In this document: piece by piece, positions 1 to 9,500 of the stretch
How positions within the stretch are numbered: the first letter of the stretch is position 1
Layout: every line of letters starts with the position of its first letter
From: Parabacteroides distasonis ATCC 8503
GTDB lineage: Bacteria > Bacteroidota > Bacteroidia > Bacteroidales > Tannerellaceae
NCBI RefSeq assembly: GCF_000012845.1
Contig: NC_009615.1
Location: forward strand, 3,474,501-3,538,500
Direction: 5' to 3'
Length of the DNA: 64,000 nt
Program-made: the position numbers and the translations under genes
The notes under the pieces: model-generated
Databases searched by the model: none
What the model saw: only the letters and a program-made list of their open reading frames with translations
Told to the model about the DNA's origin: nothing

Positions 1-1218
1 ATCAAGGAAGCACAGATCTTTAGTTTCCAAACTAGTATGATCCCGGGTTACGGCATGGGTAACTCCATTGAGTTGAACATGCAGGACAAGACCGGAGGCG
101 ATAAGACGATTTTCTATAACTCAGTATTACAATTCCTCGGAGCCTTGAACCAACGCCCGGAAATAGCGATGGCCTATAGCTCTTACGCCATGAACTTCCC
201 GCAGATCTCTGTAGATGTAGATGCCGCCAAATGTAAACGAGCCGGTATCTCGCCCGCTTCCGTATTGGATGTTCTCGGTAGCTATTGCGGTGGTGCCTAT
301 ATTTCCAACTATAACCAATTCGGTAAAGTGTATCGCGTGATGTTGCAAGCCTCTCCTGAATATCGTCTCGATGAGCAAGCATTAGACAATATGTTCGTAC
401 GCAACGGGACGGAGATGGCTCCTATCAGTCAGTTCGTCACTCTTAAGAGGATTATGGGATCAGAAGTGGAGAACCGCTTCAACCTATTCAGTGCCATTAC
501 CGTAAACGTGAACCCAGCTCCGGGTTACTCAACGGGAGAGGTGCAGCAAGTAATCAAAGAAGTAGCCAACCAGAGCCTACCTGCCGGTTATGGCTACGAA
601 TATGGAGGTATATCGCGTGAAGAGGCAGCATCCGGAGGTACACAGACTATATTCATCTATGCGATCTGTATCCTGTTGATTTTCTTGATTCTCGCATGCC
701 TATACGAAAGTTTCCTAATCCCGTTCGCTGTCATCTTTTCCGTACCTTTCGGATTGATGGGGTCATTCCTCTTCGCTAAGTTATTCGGATTGGAAAACAA
801 TATCTATCTACAAACCGGTGTAATTATGTTAATCGGCCTATTGGCAAAAACCGCCATTTTGATTACGGAATATGCCATCGAACGCCGTCGGAAGGGCATG
901 GGTATTATCGAATCAGCCTACTCCGCCGCCCAAGTACGTCTGCGTCCTATCTTGATGACCGTATTGACGATGATCTTCGGTATGCTTCCGTTGATGTTTG
1001 CGAGTGGAGCCGGCGCCAACGGTAACTCCTCGTTGGGTACTGGTGTAGTCGGCGGTATGGCTATCGGTACATTGGCCTTGCTTTTCGTTGTACCAGTATT
1101 CTACATCGCTTTCGAGTTCTTACAAGAGAAGATCCGCAAGCCGATGGAAGTAGAGGCAGACCTACAGGTATTGCAAGAGCAAGAAAAGAGCGCAAACGAA
1201 CGCGAGAATCATAAATAA
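1..1218 (+). CDS. RND (HAE1-type) efflux pump inner-membrane subunit, 3' part
   Basis: The reading frame is open from base 1, so the gene starts upstream; 405 codons are visible of a family that is usually about 1,040 residues. The visible part holds the second porter region, then a run of hydrophobic helices including GLLAKTAILITEYAIE and the RLRPILMT...FGMLPL stretch typical of AcrB/MexB proteins. These are proton-driven inner-membrane pumps that work with a periplasmic adaptor and an outer-membrane channel. The outer-membrane gene follows after 38 nt; the adaptor should lie upstream of the window. The substrate cannot be told from the sequence. Confidence 0.95.
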   Translation: MKEAQIFSFQTSMIPGYGMGNSIELNMQDKTGGDKTIFYNSVLQFLGALNQRPEIAMAYSSYAMNFPQISVDVDAAKCKRAGISPASVLDVLGSYCGGAYISNYNQFGKVYRVMLQASPEYRLDEQALDNMFVRNGTEMAPISQFVTLKRIMGSEVENRFNLFSAITVNVNPAPGYSTGEVQQVIKEVANQSLPAGYGYEYGGISREEAASGGTQTIFIYAICILLIFLILACLYESFLIPFAVIFSVPFGLMGSFLFAKLFGLENNIYLQTGVIMLIGLLAKTAILITEYAIERRRKGMGIIESAYSAAQVRLRPILMTVLTMIFGMLPLMFASGAGANGNSSLGTGVVGGMAIGTLALLFVVPVFYIAFEFLQEKIRKPMEVEADLQVLQEQEKSANERENHK

Positions 1219-1256
1219 ATCGGGAGAATCCCATTAATTACAATTATAGAAAAAGA

Positions 1257-2624
1257 ATGAAACGACATATCATCACACTAGCTGTATCATGCGTTATGTT
1301 AAACAGCTGTGGTATATATACAAAATACAAACCGGCTTCTGAGGTTTCCGCAGATCTGTACGGCTCAGAGGCCACCGCTCAAACGGATACTGTATCCTTG
1401 GGAGACATGAGCTGGCGGGAGGTCTTCACCGACCCGCAGCTCCAAACACTCATTGAGCATGGCCTAGCAAACAACACAGACTATCGTTCCGCACAACTCC
1501 GTGTAGAGGAGGCTGAAGCAGCTTTACTGTCAGCCAAGCTAGCTTTCCTGCCTGCCTTCGCTTTCGCTCCTCAAGGAGCGGTGAGCAGTTTCGACTCCCA
1601 TAAGGCTACACAGACTTATTCGATTCCGATAACAGCCAGTTGGGAACTGGATATATTTGGTAAAATGCGCAATGCCAAAAAGCAGGCGCAAGCTCTTTAC
1701 GCACAAAGTCAAGATTATCGGCAAGCGGTACGTACACAGCTAATCGCCGGAATAGCTAATACTTATTATTCCCTGCTTATGCTGGATGCTCAGTTGAAGA
1801 TCTCAGAGCAAACCGCTTCCTCCTGGAAAGAGACGGTCAATTCCACCCGTGCCTTAATGAATGCAGGCATAGTAAACGAAACAGCTGTTTCCCAAATGGA
1901 AGCTACGTACTACAGCATCTGTACATCCATCCTCGACCTGAAAGAACAAATCAATCAGGTAGAGAACAGCCTTGTATTGTTACTGGCTGATACACCTCAT
2001 ACCATACAAAGAGGTGAATTGGAAAACCAGCAACTGCCGAAACATTTCTCAGTAGGCATACCCGTCTATTTATTATCAAACCGCCCTGATGTAAGGGCAG
2101 CGGAACATGCTCTGGAAAGTGCATTTTACGCCACTAATCAAGCCCGTTCCGCTTTTTATCCCTCTATTACCCTAAGTGGTTCGGCCGGCTGGACTAACTC
2201 GGCAGGTGCAGTCATCACCAATCCGGGTAAGTTTCTGGCCTCGGCAGTAGGCTCACTCACCCAGCCACTTTTTGCCAGAGGACAACTTCTAGGACAACTG
2301 AAAATCACCAAAGCGCAACAAGAAGAGGCCCGGTTGAGTTTTGAGCAAGCTTTACTGAACGCAGGAACCGAGGTTAACGATGCTTTGGTGCAATATCATA
2401 CAGCACGTGACAAGGCTGTGTACTTTGAAAAACAGATAGAGTCTCTCGAAAGAGCCTATAAAAGTACCTCCCTACTTATGCAGCACGGAACGACAACCTA
2501 TCTAGAAGTACTCACAGCACAACAAGGATTATTAAATGCCCAACTAACCCAAGTGGCTAATCGTTTCACGGAAATCCAAGGGGTTATTAACCTCTATCAA
2601 GCCTTAGGCGGAGGACGTGAATAG
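1257..2624 (+). CDS. TolC/OprM-like outer-membrane efflux lipoprotein (NodT family)
   Basis: The 455-residue protein starts with a lipoprotein signal (lipobox LNSC, Cys near residue 18) and has the two-fold repeated helical architecture of outer membrane efflux proteins: ELDIFGKMRNAKKQA in the first half, and SITLSGSAGW and LTQPLFARGQL in the second. It should be the outer-membrane exit duct of the tripartite pump whose inner-membrane subunit lies 38 nt upstream, and the two are probably one operon. A terminator hairpin follows at 2660-2700. Confidence 0.95.
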   Translation: MKRHIITLAVSCVMLNSCGIYTKYKPASEVSADLYGSEATAQTDTVSLGDMSWREVFTDPQLQTLIEHGLANNTDYRSAQLRVEEAEAALLSAKLAFLPAFAFAPQGAVSSFDSHKATQTYSIPITASWELDIFGKMRNAKKQAQALYAQSQDYRQAVRTQLIAGIANTYYSLLMLDAQLKISEQTASSWKETVNSTRALMNAGIVNETAVSQMEATYYSICTSILDLKEQINQVENSLVLLLADTPHTIQRGELENQQLPKHFSVGIPVYLLSNRPDVRAAEHALESAFYATNQARSAFYPSITLSGSAGWTNSAGAVITNPGKFLASAVGSLTQPLFARGQLLGQLKITKAQQEEARLSFEQALLNAGTEVNDALVQYHTARDKAVYFEKQIESLERAYKSTSLLMQHGTTTYLEVLTAQQGLLNAQLTQVANRFTEIQGVINLYQALGGGRE

Positions 2625-2659
2625 GCCATTCGTTTTATTCATATTTGAAATAACCTATA

Positions 2660-2700
2660 GGATTGCCCAGAAAGTGATTTTAGGGCAATCCGCCTTTCTT
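2660..2700 (+). terminator. Intrinsic terminator after the efflux operon
   Basis: A perfect 9-bp stem (GGATTGCCC at 2660-2668 with GGGCAATCC at 2683-2691) closes a 14-nt loop and is followed by a pyrimidine-rich stretch. It lies 35 nt after the efflux lipoprotein stop and well before the next gene. Confidence 0.65.
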
Positions 2701-2871
2701 AGCACGCTCTCACTTTCACCTAATATATAATTTCATGACTTTAGTAGACTTGTTCCGTCTTATACCATGCTTATAGTCGTATCGTATTCAAGAATTAACA
2801 AATAAATCGTATATTTACGGTCATAAAAATCTTCTCGGACAATTGATACAAACATTTAAAATACAAGAAAG

Positions 2872-4482
2872 ATGAAAAAACTTTTTACCTATGTAATCAT
2901 GCTTTACGCCAGCCTATCCGTTTCCGTGGCGCAACAGATCCAGTATCCGGAGCCGGTGTTAAACCCGGAGAGTTGTACGAGTATCATGGTCGGGAAAAAA
3001 GCCTCGGCGGATGGTTCCGTGATGACCAGCCACACCTGCGATAGCAATTACCGCACTTGGATGGATATCGTACCTTCCGCCTCGTACGATCACGATACGA
3101 CAACCACGGTCTATACCGGACGTATGCATACCGAATACGCCGAGGGAACCCGGGGGATGATCGCAAAAGGAACGCTGCCCGAAGCGCGGTCTACGTATCA
3201 ATTCCTCAACACCGCCTATCCCTGCCTCAACGAGAAGCAGTTGGGTATCGGCGAGACAACGATCACCGGCCGGAAAGCCCTTGTCAACAAGAAAGGTATG
3301 TTCATGATCGAGGAACTTCAGCGAATCGCCTTGCAACGTTGCACGACCGCCCGTGACGCGATCCGCTTAATGGGCGAGTTGATCGAGAAATACGGATATG
3401 GCGACTGGGGCGAGTGCCTTACGATAGCGGATCCGAAAGAGGTATGGCATTTCGAGGTCTTCGGCGAGGGTCCGGATAAGATCGGTGGCGTATGGGCGGC
3501 GATCCGCATCCCCGACGATCATGTGGGCGTATCGGCCAATATCCCCCGTATCTCCAAGGTAGATCCGAGCGACAAGGAGAATTGCATGGCTTCCGCCAAC
3601 GTATTCGAGGTAGCCAAGCGCATGGGCTTCTGGGACGGGAAGAAACCGTTCCGCTTCTGGGAGGCCTATGGCGGCGGGAACTATTCGGGAGAATTGAAAT
3701 CCTTCAGCATCCGCGAGTTTTTCATTTTGAATAAGCTGGCGCCATCCTTGCATCTTTCTTATGATGCCGAGGAACTTCCGATCAGCGTAAAACCGGAAAA
3801 ACCGGTTGACGTGACCGACGTGATGGCCCTTCTCTCCGAGACGTATGAGGGGACGGAATATGATATGACGAAGAACCTGAAAGTCGCCGTCAAGAAAAAA
3901 GATAGTAACGAGACAGATACCATTATCAGCCCGGTAGCGAATCCGTGGATGACTACGGATATGGTAAACATGTTAAACGGACTCAGACCGGATGCCGTGA
4001 AACGCTACCGCCTTGTAGCCGTGCCGCAATGCTCCTACTCTACCGTGATCCAATTGCGTGACTGGCTGCCCGACGCGGTAGGCGGCGTGGTTTGGATGGC
4101 CTATGATAATCCCGGACAAAGCCCCCGCATCCCCATCTTCTGTGGGACGAAAGATCTCCCGGCTTGCTTCAAGGTTTGCGGACAGCACCGTTACCGGGAA
4201 GATGCCGCCGTATGGGCTTTCCGTCGTGCCAACAAACTCGCCACCGTACGTTGGGGAGCGACTAAAGATCGTATGAAAGCATCTATCGCCCATTTTACGG
4301 AGAAAGGGCAGACAGAACTTCCTTTCGTAGAGAGCCGTTACAAAGAGATTCTTACCCAACAAGGTGAGGAGGCCGCAAAAGAATACCTAACCGGATATAC
4401 CGCCGATTTCGCCGGAGCCACGATGCTACGCTGGAGAGAAATGGGAGACTCATTCTGGACCCAATTCGAAAGAGGCTTCTAA
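2872..4482 (+). CDS. C69 family dipeptidase (PepD-like), secreted
   Basis: The 536-residue protein has a signal peptide (residues 1-20, ...SVSVAQ). Cys35, in the stretch ESCTSIMVGKKASADGS, matches the N-terminal nucleophile Cys of family C69 dipeptidases, which are Ntn hydrolases activated by removal of preceding residues. The later ADPKEVWHFE and WAAIRIPDDHVGVSAN stretches are also typical of the family. It probably hydrolyses dipeptides in the periplasm. It is followed 73 nt later by a secreted C1 peptidase on the same strand, so this looks like a small peptide-degradation block, although the small palindrome between them may separate or stabilise the transcripts. Confidence 0.92.
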   Translation: MKKLFTYVIMLYASLSVSVAQQIQYPEPVLNPESCTSIMVGKKASADGSVMTSHTCDSNYRTWMDIVPSASYDHDTTTTVYTGRMHTEYAEGTRGMIAKGTLPEARSTYQFLNTAYPCLNEKQLGIGETTITGRKALVNKKGMFMIEELQRIALQRCTTARDAIRLMGELIEKYGYGDWGECLTIADPKEVWHFEVFGEGPDKIGGVWAAIRIPDDHVGVSANIPRISKVDPSDKENCMASANVFEVAKRMGFWDGKKPFRFWEAYGGGNYSGELKSFSIREFFILNKLAPSLHLSYDAEELPISVKPEKPVDVTDVMALLSETYEGTEYDMTKNLKVAVKKKDSNETDTIISPVANPWMTTDMVNMLNGLRPDAVKRYRLVAVPQCSYSTVIQLRDWLPDAVGGVVWMAYDNPGQSPRIPIFCGTKDLPACFKVCGQHRYREDAAVWAFRRANKLATVRWGATKDRMKASIAHFTEKGQTELPFVESRYKEILTQQGEEAAKEYLTGYTADFAGATMLRWREMGDSFWTQFERGF

Positions 4483-4497
4483 TCACCACATCCGATA

Positions 4498-4525
4498 GTA
4501 AAGACGAGGCACGCCCCGTCTCTAC
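4498..4525. repeat. Short palindromic intergenic repeat
   Basis: An imperfect palindrome with 12-nt arms (AGACGAGG pairing with CCCCGTCT, extended by GTA/TAC) and loop CACG, with two mismatches, lies between the two peptidase genes. It has the look of a dispersed REP-like element. It lacks a T-tract, so it is not an obvious terminator. Confidence 0.5.
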
Positions 4526-4555
4526 AATAATAATATAAACTTAAATTCATATACA

Positions 4556-5725
4556 ATGAGAACATTCATTCTATCATGCGCCTTAGCGTTAGGTTCCTTG
4601 AGCACATTCGCCCAAGGCTACCAATTTACGGATGTAGTAAAGGTACCCGCCACGCCAGTCAAGAATCAAGCATCCACGGGAACCTGCTGGTGTTTCGCCA
4701 CGACCTCTTTCATGGAGTCCGAATTACTCCGTATGGGAAAAGGGACGTACGATCTCTCCGAGATGTTTATCGTCCGCCAGAAATACATGAACCAGTTGCA
4801 GGATAATTATGTCCGCCAAGGTAGAGGTAATATCGGTCAAGGAAGTCTCTCCCACACCTTCATGAACGCTTTCAACCAAGTAGGTATCGTTCCTGAAGAG
4901 GTGTACTCGGGTATCAACTACGATTCCGACCGGCACAATCATGCCGAGATGGTAAAATACATCAAGGCAATCGCAACGACCGCCGTGGATATGAAAAAAC
5001 GGAGCCCGGAATATTACAAACTAATCGATAACCTATTCGATACCTACCTAGGCAAGCTTCCGGAGAAATTCACCTATCAAGGCAAGGAATATACCCCGAA
5101 GACATTCGCCGCCTCCCTAGGGTTGAATATGGACGATTATATCGAGCTGACAAGCTTCACGCATCATCCGTATTACCAGAAATTCGAGGTAGAGGTTCCC
5201 GATAACTGGGAGCATGCGCAAATGTATAACCTACCATTGAATGAAATGATGGAAGTAGCGGATTATGCGTTGAATAACGGTTACACGGTATGCTGGGATG
5301 GCGACGTGAGCGAGAAAGGCTTCTCTTTCAAGAATGGCGTGGCGATCAACCCGGAGGTAAAGAAGGTGGAAGATTACTCGACTACCGACCGTGCCCGCTT
5401 CGAGAAAATGGACGAGAAGGAACGTCTGGAGGAAGTCTACAAATTCGAGAAACCTTTCCCGGAAGTAAACGTCACCCCGCAGGTCCGTCAAGAAGGCTTC
5501 GAGGCGTTCGTCACGACCGATGACCATTTGATGCACCTTACCGGCATCGCCAAGGATCAAAACGGCACGAAATATTATATCACGAAGAACTCTTGGGGAA
5601 CCGAACGTAATACATTCGGCGGTTACCTCAACATGTCAGATAGCTTTGTCCGTGCCAAGACGATTTACATCATGGTGCATAAGGACGCAATACCGAAAGC
5701 AATCAAGTCTAAATTAGGCATTTAG
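4556..5725 (+). CDS. C1 family aminopeptidase (bleomycin hydrolase/PepC-like), secreted
   Basis: The 389-residue protein has a signal peptide (residues 1-19, ending STFA). Papain-fold catalytic residues are visible: the oxyanion Gln38 and nucleophile Cys44 in NQASTGTCWCF, the His in DDHLMHLTGIA, and the Asn in TKNSWGTE. The long insertion between the Cys and His parts fits the bleomycin hydrolase/aminopeptidase C branch. A signal peptide is common in Bacteroidota members but unlike the cytoplasmic PepC of Firmicutes. It likely trims peptides in the periplasm alongside the C69 dipeptidase upstream. Confidence 0.92.
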   Translation: MRTFILSCALALGSLSTFAQGYQFTDVVKVPATPVKNQASTGTCWCFATTSFMESELLRMGKGTYDLSEMFIVRQKYMNQLQDNYVRQGRGNIGQGSLSHTFMNAFNQVGIVPEEVYSGINYDSDRHNHAEMVKYIKAIATTAVDMKKRSPEYYKLIDNLFDTYLGKLPEKFTYQGKEYTPKTFAASLGLNMDDYIELTSFTHHPYYQKFEVEVPDNWEHAQMYNLPLNEMMEVADYALNNGYTVCWDGDVSEKGFSFKNGVAINPEVKKVEDYSTTDRARFEKMDEKERLEEVYKFEKPFPEVNVTPQVRQEGFEAFVTTDDHLMHLTGIAKDQNGTKYYITKNSWGTERNTFGGYLNMSDSFVRAKTIYIMVHKDAIPKAIKSKLGI

Positions 5726-5728
5726 TAC

Positions 5729-5784
5729 AATGCCCATCGTAAGGCGCTTACAATAGGCATTCAAAGCACCTTACGATGGGCATT
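5729..5784. terminator. Long inverted repeat between convergent genes
   Basis: A perfect 16-bp stem is formed by arms 5729-5744 (AATGCCCATCGTAAGG) and 5769-5784, with a 24-nt loop. It lies directly after the C1 peptidase stop. It probably acts with the next hairpin to end transcription from both sides, since the gene beyond is convergent. Confidence 0.55.
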
Positions 5785-5799
5785 ATAAGCTCCTTAGAA

Positions 5800-5840
5800 T
5801 GGGCATCCGCGGAAATCACGGATGCCCATCTCTTTTTTCT
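5800..5840 (+). terminator. Intrinsic terminator between convergent peptidase genes
   Basis: A 10-bp perfect stem (TGGGCATCCG, 5800-5809, with CGGATGCCCA, 5819-5828) with a 9-nt loop is followed by TCTCTTTTTT. It ends one base before the stop codon of the convergent S46 peptidase gene. Confidence 0.8.
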
Positions 5841-5841
5841 C

Positions 5842-7983
5842 TCATCGAACCAGTTTCAACTCCTCAATCAACCTCGGGCATTTACCCCATTTATCGATCA
5901 TGAAAAGGACATAGCGGATATCTACGCCGATGCAACGTTGCAAATCCGGTTCAAAAGCGATATCACCACTCATCGCCTCCCAGTTACCGTCGAAAGCAAG
6001 TCCAATCAAACGGGCGTTCTTATCGAATACCGGGCTACCGGAATTACCACCCGTGATATCATTGTTCGAGAGGAAGCACAGCTGCAATTCCCCTTTTTCA
6101 TTCGCGTAAGGTCCGAAATCACGGCTACGAACCAGATCCAGTATCTCCGGTTGTACCCAGAACTCATCGCTCGTCGGGTCCTCTTTCTCTAGGATACCTT
6201 TATCCGTTGAGTAATAATTGTACCATGCGGCATCATAAGGACGATACCCTCCGATAGAACCATAGCTCAAACGCATCGTGAAATTAGCGTCGGAAGACAA
6301 GGCTTTCTCCGGATACATCTCCTTCAAGCCCGCGAAATACAAACGTTCTCCCTTAGCGATATCATACTCCGCATCACCCATCAACTGCTGTAACTGGAAG
6401 ATAGACACCAATACGGACAAGCTCAGTTCCGCCGCCGGATCTTTTCTCAATTTCTCATATTGCTTCGGATTTCTCAACATCTCGGCGATCTTGTCGTACG
6501 ACAATAAGGAAGTCTTCTTAAATACATCCGCCGCATATTTCTCATAATTTCCTTTATACTTCTTATCAACGCTCGTATAAATATCCGGCAAGAACTCCGG
6601 AGATACACGTTCTTTCGCGATCTTCATCATCGCGGCCAGTACCTTCTGATCCAAAGACGGCTCGTAATCCTTGAAGAACGGTTGGATACGATCCTCTAAA
6701 AAGACAGTAATCTCTTCCGGGGTAGCTCCTTCAATATCCACCGATTGCACCATACGGGCCAAACGAATAATCTCCGCTCCACTAGAAAACGCCTCATTCA
6801 AATAGGTCAAAGCCTCTCTATATTTATTGGTCGAGGTATATCCTTTTTCCAGCAAATTCAAGACCTCGCCATATTTAGCGCCCCGGGCCTGATCTTTCGC
6901 TACCCAATCAGCGAAGGCCGTCTCCTCCGCACGTTTACGTTCGATCACGTTTAGATTCGCCAATCCTTTATTCATACCGATCGAGTTCTTCCAATAATTG
7001 GAGCTTCCCGCATACTTAGAGGCATATTTGATACGTACGGCGTCGCTAGCCAACATCGCCTCTTTCCAGATGCCCTGCTTGATGCCACGCACCTCGATAC
7101 GGGGCTTATTACTATTCTCGATACGCTGTTGCACGCCCCAAGAGCACAAATAACGATCCGTGCTTCCCGGAAAACCGATTGTCATGGCATAATCTTTATC
7201 TTGATAGCCTTGCATAGACACCTCCGCTACATATCTCGGGGTATAAGGCTTATTATCCGCATTGTATTCCGCCGGTTTATTATCCGCGTTGGCGTACACA
7301 CGGAATACGGAAAAATCACCGGTATGCCGAGGCCACATCCAGTTATCCGTATCGCCACCGAACTTACCGATAGAGCTAGGCGGAGCGAAAACCATACGCA
7401 CGTCACGATAAACATCGTACACTACCAAGAAATATTTATTATTGCTATAGAAAGGGACAACATCAGCCGCTAGGAACTCATTATTTCCCACGGAATCACA
7501 AATCACACGACCGATAGAATCAGCCGCCGACAAACGCTGGAACTCATCCTCGATACCGGAGATCTGGCTGTTGATACGATCGCTCACGTCTACGGTCTCT
7601 TTCAGGTAACGTACTGTCAAGCCTGGAACCGGAAGTTCTTCCTGTTTACTTTGAGAGACAAAACCATCTTTCAGATAGTCGTGCTCCACACTACTCAACT
7701 GCTGGATGGCTCCGAAACCACAATGGTGATTCGTGAAGATCAATCCCTCGTTAGAGACCGTAATACCAGTACATCCCCCACCGAAGATTACCACGGCGTT
7801 CGCCACGCAAGGATCCGTCTCACTATACAACTGATCATAGGATGGGGTAAAACCCAACTCGGCCATTCTCGCCAAATTCTGCTTATTTAATTCCTTCAGC
7901 ACCCACATGCCCTCATCGGCATATAACTGGCCGGAAGCGGCTAAAAGCAACAAAGCCGCCCACACTCTTTTCATCAACTTCAT
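5842..7983 (-). CDS. Family S46 dipeptidyl peptidase (DPP7/DPP11-like)
   Basis: The 713-residue protein has a signal peptide (ending LYA at residue 22) and the chymotrypsin-fold S46 motifs: TNHHCGFG with the catalytic His near residue 87, and GGNSGSP with the catalytic Ser near the C terminus. S46 enzymes remove dipeptides from peptide N termini in the periplasm, and feed amino-acid metabolism in asaccharolytic or peptide-using Bacteroidota. In Porphyromonas, the residue 18 after the catalytic Ser sets specificity: Arg for acidic P1 (DPP11) and Gly for hydrophobic P1 (DPP7). Here that position reads Gly (AFDGNWE), which suggests DPP7-like specificity. That last step is inference from remembered numbering. 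Confidence 0.93.
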   Translation of the reverse strand: MKLMKRVWAALLLLAASGQLYADEGMWVLKELNKQNLARMAELGFTPSYDQLYSETDPCVANAVVIFGGGCTGITVSNEGLIFTNHHCGFGAIQQLSSVEHDYLKDGFVSQSKQEELPVPGLTVRYLKETVDVSDRINSQISGIEDEFQRLSAADSIGRVICDSVGNNEFLAADVVPFYSNNKYFLVVYDVYRDVRMVFAPPSSIGKFGGDTDNWMWPRHTGDFSVFRVYANADNKPAEYNADNKPYTPRYVAEVSMQGYQDKDYAMTIGFPGSTDRYLCSWGVQQRIENSNKPRIEVRGIKQGIWKEAMLASDAVRIKYASKYAGSSNYWKNSIGMNKGLANLNVIERKRAEETAFADWVAKDQARGAKYGEVLNLLEKGYTSTNKYREALTYLNEAFSSGAEIIRLARMVQSVDIEGATPEEITVFLEDRIQPFFKDYEPSLDQKVLAAMMKIAKERVSPEFLPDIYTSVDKKYKGNYEKYAADVFKKTSLLSYDKIAEMLRNPKQYEKLRKDPAAELSLSVLVSIFQLQQLMGDAEYDIAKGERLYFAGLKEMYPEKALSSDANFTMRLSYGSIGGYRPYDAAWYNYYSTDKGILEKEDPTSDEFWVQPEILDLVRSRDFGPYANEKGELQLCFLSNNDITGGNSGSPVFDKNARLIGLAFDGNWEAMSGDIAFEPDLQRCIGVDIRYVLFMIDKWGKCPRLIEELKLVR

Positions 7984-8003
7984 TCTACTCTGATTAGTCT
8001 AAA

Positions 8004-9362
8004 TTATTCGATTAGTAATTTAATATTTTTCATTTCCACACGAGCCGACAGCCATTCCTTGATCTTCTTACGTTCCGCATCTTTAATGATCGTCTTACTT
8101 TTCAGATAAACCAGCATAACCGTATCCGGCTTCGCCGTCTCCGTATTCACGATATACGTATTCGAGCAAGAAGCCTCGACTACATAGGGGAAAAGAACCT
8201 TCATCTCCGGGATCAACTCGGATGTCAAACGCCTATAACTCTGATATTTGTCAACCTGTCGTTTTAACGAATCTATCTGGATGGTCTGCGCACGTAGCAC
8301 CTCCTCGCTATTCTTATATAAATCCTGCATCAAGAGGCTTTTCAACTCATTGATATCCGTGGCCTCTTGTCCGAAGCCTTGTTGCACGACTAAATGCACA
8401 TCTTTCAATCCATACTTAGGCAATTTAGCCCGGGCGTTAGCGATCATCTCATCCGGTACCGTCTGGCCGATCAAGACTACTTTCACCTCCTTTTTCTCGC
8501 TCGTATCCGTAACGACCTTATTCAAGATTTGCGTATTCGGGAAAGTCAACTCCTCCGATACGAAGTTACGTACCCGATCATTGAAATAACTACTCCGGAT
8601 CAAGTTATAACTCAAGAAAAGGCTCGGCACGATCGTGAAAAAAACAATGATACCCACGTAACGAGTCACGATCTTTTCCCGTTGTTTATCCAAGAAAACT
8701 TTCTTCGGATATTTCAACAAACGAACGACAACAAACGTAGCCAAACTGATAAAAACCGTATTGATAAAATACAGATAAAAAGCACCGAAAAAGTAATACA
8801 AATTGCCACTCGCCAACCCGAATCCAGCCGTACAAAGCGGAGGCATCAAAGCCGTAGCGATAGCTACACCCGGAATCACGTTACCCTTACTCTTTGTCGA
8901 GCTCGCCACGATTCCGGCCAGACCGCCGAAGAAAGCGATCAATACATCGTATACCGTAGGTTGCGTACGGGCAAGCAACTCGCTTTGCGCCTCGCTGATC
9001 GGTGAGATCAAGAAATATAAGGTGGAGGTAATCACGCTAAAAATAGTAGCGGTAGCGAAATTACGGAACGAACGCTTGATCAACTCGAAATCGGAGATTC
9101 CCAATCCCAAGCCGAATCCCATGATCGGTCCCATCAACGGCGAGATCAGCATGGCGCCGATAATCACGGCCGTAGAGTTCGTATTCAATCCGAGAGAGGC
9201 CACAAATGTAGCGAAAATAAGTACCCATAAATTTGTCCCCTTAAATTCGACTCCCTTCTTAATAGATTCTATCGTGTCCAGTTCATCCTCTTTGTCCTGC
9301 CTGACGTCGAAATTACGGACAAAAAAATCCATAATCTGTTTATGTAGCAATCCTTTTTCCAT
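8004..9362 (-). CDS. DUF389/TIGR00341 family membrane protein
   Basis: The 452-residue protein has a short cytoplasmic N terminus, then about six hydrophobic helices containing NSTAVIIGAMLISPLMGPIMGFGLGLG, GLAGIVASSTKSKGNVIPGVAIATALMPPLCTAGFGLA and similar glycine-rich stretches that define DUF389. A soluble C-terminal part follows, with a possible coiled coil (LRAQTIQIDSLKRQVDKYQ). The family's function is not established; a transport role is often guessed. It is transcribed in the same direction as the S46 peptidase with 20 nt between them, so co-transcription is plausible. Confidence 0.9.
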   Translation of the reverse strand: MEKGLLHKQIMDFFVRNFDVRQDKEDELDTIESIKKGVEFKGTNLWVLIFATFVASLGLNTNSTAVIIGAMLISPLMGPIMGFGLGLGISDFELIKRSFRNFATATIFSVITSTLYFLISPISEAQSELLARTQPTVYDVLIAFFGGLAGIVASSTKSKGNVIPGVAIATALMPPLCTAGFGLASGNLYYFFGAFYLYFINTVFISLATFVVVRLLKYPKKVFLDKQREKIVTRYVGIIVFFTIVPSLFLSYNLIRSSYFNDRVRNFVSEELTFPNTQILNKVVTDTSEKKEVKVVLIGQTVPDEMIANARAKLPKYGLKDVHLVVQQGFGQEATDINELKSLLMQDLYKNSEEVLRAQTIQIDSLKRQVDKYQSYRRLTSELIPEMKVLFPYVVEASCSNTYIVNTETAKPDTVMLVYLKSKTIIKDAERKKIKEWLSARVEMKNIKLLIE

Positions 9363-9452
9363 GCGGTATTAATCTTGTCCCATATTTATGCAAAGATATT
9401 TCAATTGTTTGTTTTTCTAACTATTTAATAGCTTTTTTATGGTGAGATTACG

Positions 9453-9460
9453 TATATTTG
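9453..9460 (+). promoter_or_regulatory. Bacteroidetes -7 promoter box for the histidine kinase
   Basis: TATATTTG matches TAnnTTTG and sits 40 nt before the kinase start codon. No clear -33 TTTG lies at the usual distance. Confidence 0.5.
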
Positions 9461-9500
9461 CATTTGTAATACAATAAACACAACAAGAGATTCTATTTGT

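Noticed and set aside
8394-9005. A 203-codon open frame antisense to the DUF389 gene
   Set aside because: Low-complexity composition expected from reading a membrane protein gene backwards; no promoter or domain.
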